NCBI GenBank assembly: GCA_041658955.1
Contig: JBAZZE010000001.1
Location: 1 to 64,000, forward strand
Length of the DNA stretch: 64,000 bases
Source of the DNA: UBA2283 sp041658955
GTDB lineage: Bacteria; Patescibacteriota; Microgenomatia; UBA12405
Direction of reading: 5' to 3'
The translations under genes were made by a program, and so were the position numbers. The notes beneath the pieces were generated by a model that saw nothing but the letters and a program-made list of their open reading frames with translations, was not told the DNA's origin and did not search any database. Positions 8,144-16,826 of this stretch are shown piece after piece (the stretch's first letter is position 1; the number at the start of each line of letters is the position of its first letter).

Positions 8144-9169
8144 TTATATCTCGTATCGGGGATCACGATCTAATTCATTAATATTTACCTCAAATTCTTT
8201 TCTTTTGGCTTTGTAATATCCCACTAATCCTATCATTGAGGCATTATCGGTATTCAACCATTTTTTAACTGGCATTAGAATCGGCAGCCCTTTTTTCTTT
8301 GCCAATCTACGGAGTTTTTTTCGTAGTTCCATATTTGCCAAAACTCCTCCAGATGCCATCAAAGTTTTTGGTTGATACTTATCTATTGCCAAGTCGAATT
8401 TTCTTAGTAAGGTGTCAAACACTGATTCTTGAAACGTCGCCGCCAAATCCCCTAAATTTTTATCAACCTCAACTTTAGGCCAGTCCTTTATTTTGTAATA
8501 AAAACTTGTCTTCAGTCCCGAAAAACTATAGTCTAATATTTTTTTGTCAGCTAACGGTTTTGGTAGGGGAATAAAATCAGTCTTATGTCCCTTAGCTATC
8601 CTCTCGATTACTGGCCCACCTGGATAACCAAGTCCAAGCAATTTGGCGGCCTTATCGAGCGCCTCACCAGCCGCATCATCAAGTGTTTCTCCCACAACAA
8701 CATATCTTCCAATTCCCTCAACACTAATGATCTTTGTATGGCCACCAGATGCAGTTAAGCACAGCGCTGGGTAAACAATTTTTGTGTCGGGTTTACCGAT
8801 CTGGTTTTTTACCAAGTTCGACAATACATGTCCTTCAATATGATTTACAGCTACCAGTTTTTTGTTATATTTTATTGCCAATTCTTTGGCAGTATTTACG
8901 CCTATGGATAAGGCAATTGCCAACCCCGGTCCTTTAGTTACTGCAATAACATCAATTTCTTCAATAGTTATTCTGGCTCTTTTTAATGCCGTCATAATTA
9001 CCGGCATAATTCGAGCTTGATGAGCCCTCTTGGCAATATCAGGCACCACTCCACCCCAGTCTTTATGTAGATCAGTTTGCGATGAAATGACATTACTGAT
9101 TACTCGATCGTCAATCAAAACCGCTGCACAGGTATCATCACAACTTGTCTCGATTCCCAATATTTTCAT
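8144..9169 (-). CDS. tsaD: tRNA N6-adenosine threonylcarbamoyltransferase
   Basis: Transfers the threonylcarbamoyl group to A37 of ANN-decoding tRNAs. The 341-residue protein has the Kae1/Gcp hallmarks: GIETSCDDT at the N-terminus, metal site VNHIEGH with His110 and His114, GGVLANMELR near the C-terminus, and a final DNASMIGL metal-binding segment. The partner activities TsaC and TsaE are fused in the gene at 11717-12784; no TsaB is seen in this window. Its start codon is only 19 bases from the divergent gene at 9189, with an overlapping promoter. Confidence 0.96.
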   Translation of the reverse strand: MKILGIETSCDDTCAAVLIDDRVISNVISSQTDLHKDWGGVVPDIAKRAHQARIMPVIMTALKRARITIEEIDVIAVTKGPGLAIALSIGVNTAKELAIKYNKKLVAVNHIEGHVLSNLVKNQIGKPDTKIVYPALCLTASGGHTKIISVEGIGRYVVVGETLDDAAGEALDKAAKLLGLGYPGGPVIERIAKGHKTDFIPLPKPLADKKILDYSFSGLKTSFYYKIKDWPKVEVDKNLGDLAATFQESVFDTLLRKFDLAIDKYQPKTLMASGGVLANMELRKKLRRLAKKKGLPILMPVKKWLNTDNASMIGLVGYYKAKRKEFEVNINELDRDPRYEI

Positions 9170-9176
9170 AATAGGG

Positions 9177-9183
9177 TATTATA
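9177..9183. promoter_or_regulatory. Overlapping bidirectional -10 element (tsaD / 9189 gene)
   Basis: The 19 bases between the tsaD ATG and the divergent GTG hold one AT core. Read rightward it is TATTAT (9177-9182), ending 6 bases before GTG 9189. Read leftward it is TATAAT (9183-9178), 8 bases before the tsaD ATG. One core therefore appears to serve both directions. The reading rests on position and consensus only. Confidence 0.5.
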
Positions 9184-9188
9184 GATTA

Positions 9189-9815
9189 GTGAATCAAAAC
9201 CGTATATATATCGTCCTGACCCTTATTCTCATTAGTTTATCTCTGGGTGGTCTCATCTATTTCTATCGCCCAGTTACCAAACCCACTCTTTTAGAAGAAA
9301 TGGTGGCTACCCCGACCCAAGAGGTCTCCCAAGACATTCCTCCAATAACTGAAATTTCTGAAGAACCTTCCACTCCCTCAGAGATTACTCCTTCTGCAGG
9401 ACCGACTTCTATGGAACCGGAACTTTCATATCAACCAGAAGCTACTCCCACTCCAACTATTTCTACCCTTACCAGTCTTCAATTTGGTTTTGAAGTACCT
9501 TATGCCTCATCCCGCAAACTCTATGAGTCACCTGAAAATGGCGGTACCCGCTACACTCTTTATTCAGCTTCCGGCAATATTACTGTCCATGCTGGTTCTC
9601 GTTGGTCATGGCTTCATCCCGGACGTGAGTTCAATGCTGACCTCACTGTTTCTGGTCGACCCACTTTTGTCTATAAGATTAGTAGTCAAACTTTAGTTGA
9701 TTTTGAAGTTGGAGACACCAAAATTACCGTTCAATGTGTTCATGGTGGCAAACAGTCTCTGATTGATGAGTGTCAAAAATTCCTCTCTGATTTTAGGCTA
9801 ACAACAGGATCCTAA
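9189..9815 (+). CDS. Single-pass membrane-anchored extracellular protein, unknown function
   Basis: 208 residues from GTG 9189, chosen because TATTAT ends 6 bases upstream and because an ATG further upstream would run 140 bases into tsaD. An N-terminal signal-anchor helix (IYIVLTLILISLSLGGLIYF) is followed by a proline/serine/threonine-rich linker (about residues 35-95) with PSEITPSAGPTS-type low complexity. A folded domain of about 110 residues ends with two cysteines (VQCVHGG, DECQKF) that could form a disulfide. I do not recognise the domain. The last 23 bases overlap the convergent PHP gene. Confidence 0.65.
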   Translation: MNQNRIYIVLTLILISLSLGGLIYFYRPVTKPTLLEEMVATPTQEVSQDIPPITEISEEPSTPSEITPSAGPTSMEPELSYQPEATPTPTISTLTSLQFGFEVPYASSRKLYESPENGGTRYTLYSASGNITVHAGSRWSWLHPGREFNADLTVSGRPTFVYKISSQTLVDFEVGDTKITVQCVHGGKQSLIDECQKFLSDFRLTTGS

Positions 9816-10473
9816 TATTGATTGAAATATTATCCCACAATACTTTTGACCAGCTCTGGTAATCTGTTTGGATTGTAAAGTCTCCATTCTTTAACGCAAC
9901 CAATGCTTCTTGCCAGTTTTTAATCTTTTTATTAAAAATAGTTTTACCTTTCCCCATTCCATAAATACTATGAGCATCACTGCTGCTGGTGGCTGGTAGT
10001 TTCATTTTTTTAGCAGCAGCCATTGCTTTTACATTTGCACCTATATTTGCTGCTGCACATCCACCTTCAACCGCATCCAGTGGCAAATCAAAAATCTTAT
10101 CTTTGATTGAGAAAAAGGGGATGAATGGATGAGCAGCAACTGCCAACCCACCTTGTTCATGAATAAGATCGACTGTTTCCTTAGCACTCAAACCCTTGGG
10201 AATTTTTTTCAATATACCGTAAGCCAATATATGTCCATCCTTAGTACTGATCTCGCTTCCTGGTATTAATACAATTGGTAGTTTTCTTTTTTCAATTATT
10301 TTTTTAGCGATTCTGTATCCATCGAGTGAGTCGTGTTCAGTGATTGACAATACTTCAATGTTTTTCAAAAGACATTGTTCGATAATTTGATCAACAGTCT
10401 GAACGGCATCATAAAACAATGGAAAATAAGGTAGTTTTATACAAGTACTATGGCAATGCAACTCAGCAATCAT
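9793..10473 (-). CDS. PHP-domain metallophosphoesterase
   Basis: A 226-residue protein with PHP superfamily motifs: ELHCHS (residues 4-9, two metal ligands), ITEHDSLDGY (about 43-52), PGSEIS (about 71-76), AAHPF (about 114-118) and SSDAHS (about 165). Stand-alone PHP proteins act on nucleotides or phosphorylated small molecules such as pAp or histidinol phosphate; the substrate here is undetermined. TATAAT ends 6 bases before the ATG. Confidence 0.85.
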   Translation of the reverse strand: MIAELHCHSTCIKLPYFPLFYDAVQTVDQIIEQCLLKNIEVLSITEHDSLDGYRIAKKIIEKRKLPIVLIPGSEISTKDGHILAYGILKKIPKGLSAKETVDLIHEQGGLAVAAHPFIPFFSIKDKIFDLPLDAVEGGCAAANIGANVKAMAAAKKMKLPATSSSDAHSIYGMGKGKTIFNKKIKNWQEALVALKNGDFTIQTDYQSWSKVLWDNISINIRILLLA

Positions 10474-10511
10474 TGAAGAATTATACCTTATCAGTTCCCA
10501 CCAATTTTCCC

Positions 10512-11639
10512 TTAATAAAACTGTTCTTGCTTATCGATTAATGAAAGCATCATCCAAGTCAGGTCAGATGATTCCATTTCGCAATTTCCGTTAATATCTG
10601 AAAGTAAGTAGCTATGTGGCGCCACACTGGTACGCTTAATGGCTTCACTTTTTATATAAGAAAAATCGTATCCATCAATTACCCCATCTTGTACTCCGTT
10701 AGTTGCTCCGGTCACATCACCAGCCAAAAGAGGATAACCAGTAAAGTTAAACATTGGGGTTGTCGACATATTCTTGGTTAGTCCAGACAGTTGACCGTCT
10801 TCAAGATTGTAATAGTAATTTTGATCATCCTTTCCATACTTAACTTGTAGATGTTTTGGTCCCCGAATAAAAACAGTAATATTATTTCTATAATTGAATC
10901 CTTCCAGTCTTAGGCCAACATCATATACTGCCGGGCTACTACCAATCGAGGTAGTTTCTTTAGTTGGAATAATCCCTGGATAATATTTTGTTGTTCCATC
11001 TGCTGCTCGGACAGTAATATTTAGAGGCATCTTTTCCGGATCAGCACAAAGTGCACTTGCCTGGACGCCTGCAAAACTCATTTTAAACTTAAGGTAATAA
11101 GCAGAACTTGGGGTCCCGGTGGTTGTCGGAGTTGGTGAGATCACACTTGTCGGCGTCATTGTTGGCACCAAAGTTGCTGTGGGTGTAATTGTTGGATCAT
11201 CAGTTGGTGTTGGTACTCGAGTTGGAGTTGGGGTTCTAGTTGGTGTCGGTGTTCGAGTCGGTGTCGGTGTTCGAGTTGGAGTGGCTTCGGCTGTTGGAGT
11301 TGGTTCTGGTGTCTCAGTTGGTGTTGGAGAAGGCGCACAAGCTGTCATGTTGGTTGTCCATTTGCCACCTGCACTCGGACAACAAAATTGTTGGCCACCG
11401 CAGGGTTCGGATCTTCCTGCCCAAGCACACAAACTATCAGCACTGGAACCATCAGCTTCGGGGGGAGTGCAGTTGCGTAGAACTCCATCGGCTCCCGGAC
11501 ACTGTTCTTTACATCCAGCTGCAAAATTTCTAGTATCTTGTTTGGTTTGCACCAAAAACATTGCCCCAAATAGAGCCACTGATAAAAACAATAATATCCA
11601 CAAAGAAATCATTGGTTCATTGTTTTTTCTTTTTGTCAT
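10512..11639 (-). CDS. Surface protein with Cys-rich head, Thr-Pro linker and dockerin-like C-terminus
   Basis: A 375-residue protein. The N-terminal helix (about 10-27, SLWILLFLSVALFGAMFLV) is a signal anchor. A region with eight to ten cysteines follows (about 43-105), then a long linker of repeated TPTPTR units (about 107-175), then a beta-rich domain (about 180-295). The C-terminal 70 residues carry two calcium-loop-like segments (GDVTGATNGVQDGVIDGYD and LSDINGNCEMESSDL), as in type I dockerins. Dockerins bind cohesins on scaffolds; no cohesin is visible here. The linker is encoded by an 18-bp tandem repeat. It is a likely cell-surface or secreted adhesion component. Confidence 0.75.
   Translation of the reverse strand: MTKRKNNEPMISLWILLFLSVALFGAMFLVQTKQDTRNFAAGCKEQCPGADGVLRNCTPPEADGSSADSLCAWAGRSEPCGGQQFCCPSAGGKWTTNMTACAPSPTPTETPEPTPTAEATPTRTPTPTRTPTPTRTPTPTRVPTPTDDPTITPTATLVPTMTPTSVISPTPTTTGTPSSAYYLKFKMSFAGVQASALCADPEKMPLNITVRAADGTTKYYPGIIPTKETTSIGSSPAVYDVGLRLEGFNYRNNITVFIRGPKHLQVKYGKDDQNYYYNLEDGQLSGLTKNMSTTPMFNFTGYPLLAGDVTGATNGVQDGVIDGYDFSYIKSEAIKRTSVAPHSYLLSDINGNCEMESSDLTWMMLSLIDKQEQFY
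11203..11274 (-). repeat. 18-bp tandem repeat encoding the Thr-Pro linker
   Basis: Four adjacent 18-bp units (11203, 11221, 11239, 11257) of the form GTTGGTGTCGGTGTTCGA, with a degenerate fifth. On the coding strand each encodes a six-residue R/T/P unit. Units 3 and 4 differ at one base, consistent with recent slippage. Confidence 0.85.
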
Positions 11640-11716
11640 GTGTCTATATACGAAAAATATCCTTACCTACAAAAGTAAACCATTTTTGGGCCTCAAGGTC
11701 AACGTCAAAGAATACC

Positions 11717-12784
11717 TTAAATTTTTATTTCTCGGGTTTCCTGATCAATGTATTTAAAATTTACTGGAATATAGTATGATATTTTCTTTAGTTTTTCCAA
11801 ATATTCACTTCCCATATTTTCTACCCATTCCACACAAGCAACCGTATCTTCAGTAAATTGTTTTAAAAAGTCAATTTCTTCAAACTCATATTTAGCACCC
11901 AGCCGATACAGGTCAAAATGTACAAACTTATTTACATGATAATTAAAGTTTGAGGATTCAAAATTTACTTTGTATTCGTTATAGATTACAAAAGTTGGAC
12001 TAGTAATTTTTTCTTTTACACCTAATAGATGTCCTATCTTACGAGAGAAAACTGTCTTACCACAACCAAGATCTCCACTTAACCCAAAAACTATTGGTTT
12101 GTCAGATCCTGACTTTACTGCTTCTTTGGTTTTTTTCAACATGAATTCAGCAATTTTTTCCGTTTCTTTTTCTGACTTTGATATTAATGTCTCACTTGTC
12201 CCAGTTATCAGATCTCCTCGGCGTAAAATTTTTATCTCCGGTTCGGTAGCGTCTATCACTGTTGATGGTTTGTTTCTCGGTAACTTGCCTCCATCTACAA
12301 ACAGATTTATCATCTCCATCTTCTTTTTAGATAGAGTTCTTTTGAAACTAGGTAGTGAATAGTGGGGTGTTCTTCCTGAAAGATTAGCTGAAGTAGCCGT
12401 CACTGGTCCACCGACCTCCTTTACCAAATCCATAATCCACTTATTATCAGGAATTCTTATTCCCAGTGTTCCATTCTCAGCTTCAATACCTTTAGCGACC
12501 TTATGTTTACCCTCAGAAACTATTGTAAATGGACCTGGTAAGAGATTGCTATAAATACTTTTACTATTATCATTTAGCACCACAAACTCTTCAGCCATTT
12601 TTTGATCAGCCACAGCTACTGAAATTGCTTTACCCGCCCAGCGGTTTTTAAACGCCAAGAGTTTCTCAGTGGCTGCTTGGTTTGTTGGATCAACTGCCAA
12701 GATATACACAGTATCGCTTGGGAACACCACCAACCCACCGTTTTTGATTACCTTGGCCGCTACTTTAATATCTGCCACTTTCAT
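11717..12784 (-). CDS. TsaC-TsaE fusion protein for tRNA t6A biosynthesis
   Basis: A 355-residue protein made of two enzymes normally separate. Residues about 1-185 are a YrdC/Sua5 (TsaC) domain, which forms threonylcarbamoyl-AMP from Thr, bicarbonate and ATP: GGLVVFPSDTVY near the start and TATSANLSGRTPHYS at about 130-145. Residues about 205-345 are a TsaE P-loop ATPase: GLSGDLGCGKTVFSRKIG (Walker A), TSPTFVIYNEY and HFDLYRL. TsaD lies 2.5 kb away on the same strand. TAAAAT ends 6 bases before the ATG. No stop or frameshift separates the halves. Confidence 0.9.
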   Translation of the reverse strand: MKVADIKVAAKVIKNGGLVVFPSDTVYILAVDPTNQAATEKLLAFKNRWAGKAISVAVADQKMAEEFVVLNDNSKSIYSNLLPGPFTIVSEGKHKVAKGIEAENGTLGIRIPDNKWIMDLVKEVGGPVTATSANLSGRTPHYSLPSFKRTLSKKKMEMINLFVDGGKLPRNKPSTVIDATEPEIKILRRGDLITGTSETLISKSEKETEKIAEFMLKKTKEAVKSGSDKPIVFGLSGDLGCGKTVFSRKIGHLLGVKEKITSPTFVIYNEYKVNFESSNFNYHVNKFVHFDLYRLGAKYEFEEIDFLKQFTEDTVACVEWVENMGSEYLEKLKKISYYIPVNFKYIDQETREIKI

Positions 12785-12911
12785 GGGAATATTTTACCAT
12801 CCAAACTAATTAGGTTACATTATAGTTACACTACCGCTTCTTAATAGCCTCCACAGCAATTAAACATTACATTATAGGTTGAAAAGTATCGAAATTAGGT
12901 TATAATAGTCC

Positions 12912-13133
12912 ATGGCAAAAAATACGATATTTCCGGCTGAATCAGCTCCTGAATGCCAGTTCCACCTTGTAAAAACTGCCGACCAATTAATTGCCCAAAA
13001 CAGATTTTCTGAAGCCGCTACCTTAGCCCTTGAATCAGAACGACTGTTGGCCGGTGACTATAATGAAAATCCTCTAGCGGTTGAAAGTGAAGAAGCAGTT
13101 CCTAGCTTGGTTCTAATGAGAATCGTCCAATAG
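12912..13133 (+). CDS. Small hypothetical protein (73 aa)
   Basis: Not recognised. A clean leaderless start (TATAAT at 12901-12906, 5 bases before ATG) argues that it is expressed. The sequence is acidic and mostly helical (TADQLIAQNRFSEAATLALE), without a signal or membrane segment. The central part resembles a single TPR-like helical hairpin, but that is weak. It sits just upstream of the putative RNA/valS leader. Confidence 0.55.
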   Translation: MAKNTIFPAESAPECQFHLVKTADQLIAQNRFSEAATLALESERLLAGDYNENPLAVESEEAVPSLVLMRIVQ

Positions 13134-13140
13134 TTTTTGA

Positions 13141-13315
13141 TATAATACTTCATCTTAGAAGGAGCTAGTCACTCTGGAGATGTAGGAAGAAACCCTGAGT
13201 CAAACAAAGGAAGTAGAACCTAAGCGAAGACAAACGCTCAATAATTTGTCACCCTATAAACATTTTGTCGTAGGGCCTGGTAAAGAATCTCGGCCTCGGA
13301 CAAGTATAATAAATT
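13141..13315 (+). other. Putative non-coding RNA or leader between two promoters upstream of valS
   Basis: TATAAT at 13141-13146 has no start codon nearby, so a transcript beginning about 13153 would be non-coding. The 150 bases that follow hold small stems (AGCG/CGCT at 13222-13237, ACTC/GAGT) and a GC-rich end. A second -10, TATAAT at 13305-13310, ends 5 bases before the valS ATG and would give a leaderless valS mRNA. No T-box antiterminator sequence, U-tract or reading frame was found. The RNA class is unknown. Confidence 0.35.
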
Positions 13316-15541
13316 ATGGACAAGGTCTATCAACCTTCAGGCGAAAACAAAATCTACGAATTATGGGAAAAGTCAGGTGCATTTACGCCAACTATCGATA
13401 AATCGAAAAAACCCTTTTCCATTATTCTCCCTCCTCCAAATGCCAACGAACCACTCCATGCTGGTCATGCTCTCTATGTAGTCGAAGACATCATGGTGCG
13501 TTATCACCGCATGTTAGGTGATCCCACCCTATGGTTACCAGGAACCGATCATGCTGGTATCGAAACCCAATTTGTTTACGAAAAACATCTCAAGGCTGAA
13601 GGTAAGTCTCGCTTTGATTTTGATCGTGACACTCTCTACAAACTCATCGCTGAGTACGTCAATAAAAACCGTGATATCGCCGTCAATCAAATGAAGCGTT
13701 TGGGTTTTTCTATGGACTGGACTCGGGAAAGATTCACTCTCGATGAGGCTCACAATCAGCGAGTTTTTGCTGTCTTTAAAAAAATGTGTGACGATGGACT
13801 TGTCTATCGTGATGAAAAAATTGTCAACTATTGTACTTTTTGTGGTACAGCTTTTTCCAATCTAGAAGTAGTTCATAAGACTGTTAATTCTCACCTTTGG
13901 TATATCAACTATGGTCCACTTGAAGTGGCTACTACTCGTCCTGAAACACTTCTAGGAGATACCGCTGTCGCCGTCAATCCATCTGATCCTAGATACAAAA
14001 AACTAATCGGCACCACGATTACTTTACCCCTAATCGGACGCCAAATTCCTGTTATTGGTGACGATTCAGTCTCCTCAGAATTTGGTACCGGAGCTGTCAA
14101 AGTTACTCCTAGCCATTCTCCAGAAGACTATGACATGGCCAAAAAACATGGCCTCGAATTTATCCGTATTTTTGATTACGATGGTAAGGCCAATTCTAAT
14201 GTTGTCGATAAGAAATATATCGGACTTTTCCCCAACCAACTCCGTGAAGCAGTCGTTGCCGATCTCGAAACTGCTGGACTTCTAACTAAAACTGTTGACT
14301 ATACCCACGAAGTTGGTCACTGCTACAAATGCGGTCGACCCATCGAACCTATCACTGCTCCTCAGTGGTTTGTCAAAATTAAACCACTAGCCGAAAAAGC
14401 GATTGATGTTGTCAAAAAAGACAAAGTTAAAATCTTTCCTGCCCGTTTCAAAAAAGATTTTCTAACATGGATGAAGGACATTCGCGATTGGCCTATTTCT
14501 CGGCAAATTGTTTGGGGTCATCGTATTCCTGTTTGGTACAACCTTGATGAAAACCCTGACATTTTAGTTTCCTATATTGATGCTAATGGAAAAAACATTT
14601 CCGATTACTGGAAAAATCTCAAAGACAAATATCAAGAAGTTGCCCTAGGACTCCAAACTCTTCTGGCACCAATTAATTCCAAACACTATCTATCTCTTGA
14701 TGAAGCAAAGAAAGTCGGACCAAATGTCTTGCAAGAAACCGATACTTTCGACACTTGGTTTAGTTCTGGTCAGTGGCCCTATAGCACTCTCGGTTGGGAA
14801 CCCGATGGAAATCACTCTGAAGACTTCAAATATTTTTACCCCACCTCTGTCCTCGACACCATGTGGGACATTCTATTCTTTTGGGTCGCTCGGATGATTA
14901 TGATGGGTGTCTATGTCACTGGTGAAATTCCTTTCAAGGTCGCTCACATGCATTCTAGAGTTCTCGATGGTAAAGGTCAAAAGATGAGTAAAAGTAAAGG
15001 CAACACCATTAATCCACTCTCAATTGTCGAGGCTCATGGAGCCGATGCTCTGCGTATGGCTCTGGTTATTGGAGTAGCGCCGGGTTCAGATATTGCCCTA
15101 TCAGAGGACAAAATCCGCGCTCAACGTAACTTTGTCAACAAAATCTGGAATGCTTCAAGGTTTGTTATGATGACCCTAGATAAGTTCCCTGATGCCAAGT
15201 TTGACCTTCCAAAAAAACTTACTAATGCTTCAGACCAAGAAATTATTGATAAGTTAACCAAAATAATTACCTCCACTACTTCCAATATCGAAAAATATAA
15301 ATTCGGCCAAGCCTCCGACGATCTCTATCAATTCTTCTGGCACGACTTTTGTGATGTCTATCTCGAGTCCACCAAGGACAGGGGAGTGGAAATAGTTCCA
15401 GTACTTACTCACGTTTTAGTAACTTCTCTCAAATTACTCCACCCTTTTATTCCTTACATCACTGAGACTGTTTATCAGGAGCTATTGCCAAAAATAGGCG
15501 GTGAAGAAAAGTTATTAATTAGTTCTTCATGGCCCCGATGA
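13316..15541 (+). CDS. valS: Valyl-tRNA synthetase
   Basis: Charges tRNA-Val. At 741 residues it is short compared with about 880-950 in most bacteria; it appears to lack the C-terminal tRNA-binding coiled coil, ending soon after the anticodon-binding domain. Class I signatures: PPPNANEPLHAGHALY with HAGH at residues 48-51, and KMSKSKGN at about 556-563. The editing domain (about 170-330) includes ATTRPETLLGDTAVAV and HSPEDYDMA. Cysteines in CTFCGTAF and CYKCGRPIE could bind zinc. The start has TATAAT 5 bases upstream. The stop overlaps the next ATG (ATGA). Confidence 0.96.
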   Translation: MDKVYQPSGENKIYELWEKSGAFTPTIDKSKKPFSIILPPPNANEPLHAGHALYVVEDIMVRYHRMLGDPTLWLPGTDHAGIETQFVYEKHLKAEGKSRFDFDRDTLYKLIAEYVNKNRDIAVNQMKRLGFSMDWTRERFTLDEAHNQRVFAVFKKMCDDGLVYRDEKIVNYCTFCGTAFSNLEVVHKTVNSHLWYINYGPLEVATTRPETLLGDTAVAVNPSDPRYKKLIGTTITLPLIGRQIPVIGDDSVSSEFGTGAVKVTPSHSPEDYDMAKKHGLEFIRIFDYDGKANSNVVDKKYIGLFPNQLREAVVADLETAGLLTKTVDYTHEVGHCYKCGRPIEPITAPQWFVKIKPLAEKAIDVVKKDKVKIFPARFKKDFLTWMKDIRDWPISRQIVWGHRIPVWYNLDENPDILVSYIDANGKNISDYWKNLKDKYQEVALGLQTLLAPINSKHYLSLDEAKKVGPNVLQETDTFDTWFSSGQWPYSTLGWEPDGNHSEDFKYFYPTSVLDTMWDILFFWVARMIMMGVYVTGEIPFKVAHMHSRVLDGKGQKMSKSKGNTINPLSIVEAHGADALRMALVIGVAPGSDIALSEDKIRAQRNFVNKIWNASRFVMMTLDKFPDAKFDLPKKLTNASDQEIIDKLTKIITSTTSNIEKYKFGQASDDLYQFFWHDFCDVYLESTKDRGVEIVPVLTHVLVTSLKLLHPFIPYITETVYQELLPKIGGEEKLLISSSWPR

Positions 15542-15939
15542 AATATATTCCAATCGTTTTGGCCTGTCTAATTCTTACGGGACTACTTTACAGTCAAAAG
15601 GAGGAGTTGTCATCCGGTAAGCGCTATTACGATTCGCTTCAAAAATGGTATCAATTGGCCTCTCTTGGTGATTGGACCTCTGCTGATAAGATTGCCTTAA
15701 AAATCGATCCACCTGATATTGCCCTCTATCGCCAACACAACCACCCAGAAGAACTTAAAAAAATCATTAATTCTCTAGTAATTGCCCCTAAGAAAAGTGT
15801 CGAAGATTGGTTAGAATTGGCCCGGGTCCAATCTATTTTAGGCAAAAAAGATGATGCTTTTGCTTCACTTTCCAAAGCTTATGAACTTGATCCGATCCGT
15901 GATGATATTACTTCCCTCTACTATAAAACCAAAAAATAA
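15538..15939 (+). CDS. Small exported TPR-like protein
   Basis: 133 residues from ATG 15538, which overlaps the valS TGA as ATGA; an ATG nine bases upstream is possible. An N-terminal hydrophobic helix (YIPIVLACLILTGLLY) is a signal anchor. The rest is helical, with a TPR-like pair at about residues 88-125 (WLELARVQSILGKKDDAFAS then LSKAYELDP). It probably scaffolds an extracytoplasmic assembly; the partner is unknown. Confidence 0.6.
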   Translation: MKYIPIVLACLILTGLLYSQKEELSSGKRYYDSLQKWYQLASLGDWTSADKIALKIDPPDIALYRQHNHPEELKKIINSLVIAPKKSVEDWLELARVQSILGKKDDAFASLSKAYELDPIRDDITSLYYKTKK

Positions 15940-15970
15940 AATTCACTAAAAATCCCCCTCCTTTTCTCCA

Positions 15971-16000
15971 TCGTCATTGCGAGCGATAGCGAAGCAATCT
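15971..16000. repeat. REP-like palindromic intergenic element
   Basis: CATTGCGAGCGATAGCGAAG plus CAATCT has the form of a dispersed palindrome common in bacterial intergenic regions (ATTGC and GCAAT arms). Only one copy is seen in this window, so repeat status in the genome is inferred. Confidence 0.4.
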
Positions 16001-16014
16001 ACCGTCACCAACCA

Positions 16015-16042
16015 AAAATCCCCCTCTCGCGAAGGGGATTTT
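16015..16042. terminator. Bidirectional rho-independent terminator between the TPR gene and L25
   Basis: AATCCCC / GGGGATT stem with loop CTCTCGCGAA, A-rich on the left and T-rich on the right, so it can end both convergent transcripts. Confidence 0.8.
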
Positions 16043-16061
16043 GTATTTATTTTCCAAAAGA

Positions 16062-16751
16062 TTATTCTTTATCTTTCTTTTTTTCTTCGGCGGCTTTGGC
16101 ATCATCAGCAGCTTTCTCTTCAGGAGTCTTTTGGTTCATAGCCGGTGCAACCACAACTTCTGCAGATTCTTCAACTACCGGTTCTTCTTCAACCTTTGGT
16201 TCTTCTACTTTAACCACCACTTGGGCTGGATCATTTTTGATCTCAACCTTGGTCCGATCAACAACAAGATCAGCGATAGTGACTTCTGAGTCAATGGTCT
16301 CCAAAGCGGAAAGATCGACTTCGATTTTCTCTGGTAAGTCAGCAGGCAATGCTTCAACTTCTACCTCATTTACAACTTCGACCAACACTTTACCGGCCTT
16401 AACTGCGGCCGATTCTCCGATAAATTCAACCGGAACAAAAGCATTAATTTTTTCTTTCAAGTTCACTTTAAAACAGTCAATATGGGTCAAAGTTCCCATG
16501 ACTGGGTGATATTGTGGATTTCTAAAAAGGATAGGTAATTTCTTACCATCTAGCATTAGGTCGACGAGACCAGATTCTCCCACGTGATCAAAAATGGTGT
16601 GAAGTTCTTTGTCTACAATTTGAACAGATGCTGGGGTCATTTCTTGTCCATATACAGTAGCTGGGATCAAACCTTGCTTGCGGAGTTGTTTAACTTTTTT
16701 GCCGAGTATTGTCCGAACGGCAGCGGAAAGTTGGGGATTTGTTTTTGTCAT
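16062..16751 (-). CDS. rplY: 50S ribosomal protein L25 (general stress protein CTC type)
   Basis: A 229-residue long-form L25. The N-terminal domain binds 5S rRNA (LRKQGLIPATVYG; LPILFRNPQYHPVMGTLTHI), followed by the TL5/CTC beta domain (EVEALPADLPEKIEVDLSAL, about 130-150) and an acidic, lysine/glutamate-rich tail (VVVKVEEPKVEEEPVVEE to KAAEEKKKDKE). I start at the ATG at 16751 (MTKTNPQLSA), where family N-termini begin, rather than a GTG ten codons upstream. Confidence 0.93.
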   Translation of the reverse strand: MTKTNPQLSAAVRTILGKKVKQLRKQGLIPATVYGQEMTPASVQIVDKELHTIFDHVGESGLVDLMLDGKKLPILFRNPQYHPVMGTLTHIDCFKVNLKEKINAFVPVEFIGESAAVKAGKVLVEVVNEVEVEALPADLPEKIEVDLSALETIDSEVTIADLVVDRTKVEIKNDPAQVVVKVEEPKVEEEPVVEESAEVVVAPAMNQKTPEEKAADDAKAAEEKKKDKE

Positions 16752-16826
16752 TTTATCTTGGATGCCTTTACCCTCTAACACGGGGCTACCTCATCCACAG
16801 TTAGGTCAGAGGCTATTTTATCATAA

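Noticed and set aside
11119..11757. Long plus-strand ORF opposite the dockerin-like gene
   Set aside because: Produced by the Thr-Pro tandem repeat read backwards (Val-Gly repeats); no start signal and no match.
13134..13315. T-box leader before valS
   Set aside because: No antiterminator-like TGGNACCGCG segment and no U-tract terminator; valS has its own -10 box 5 bases before ATG.
16096..16509. Plus-strand ORF opposite L25
   Set aside because: Low-complexity Ser/Thr shadow of the acidic, Ala/Val-rich L25 coding sequence.
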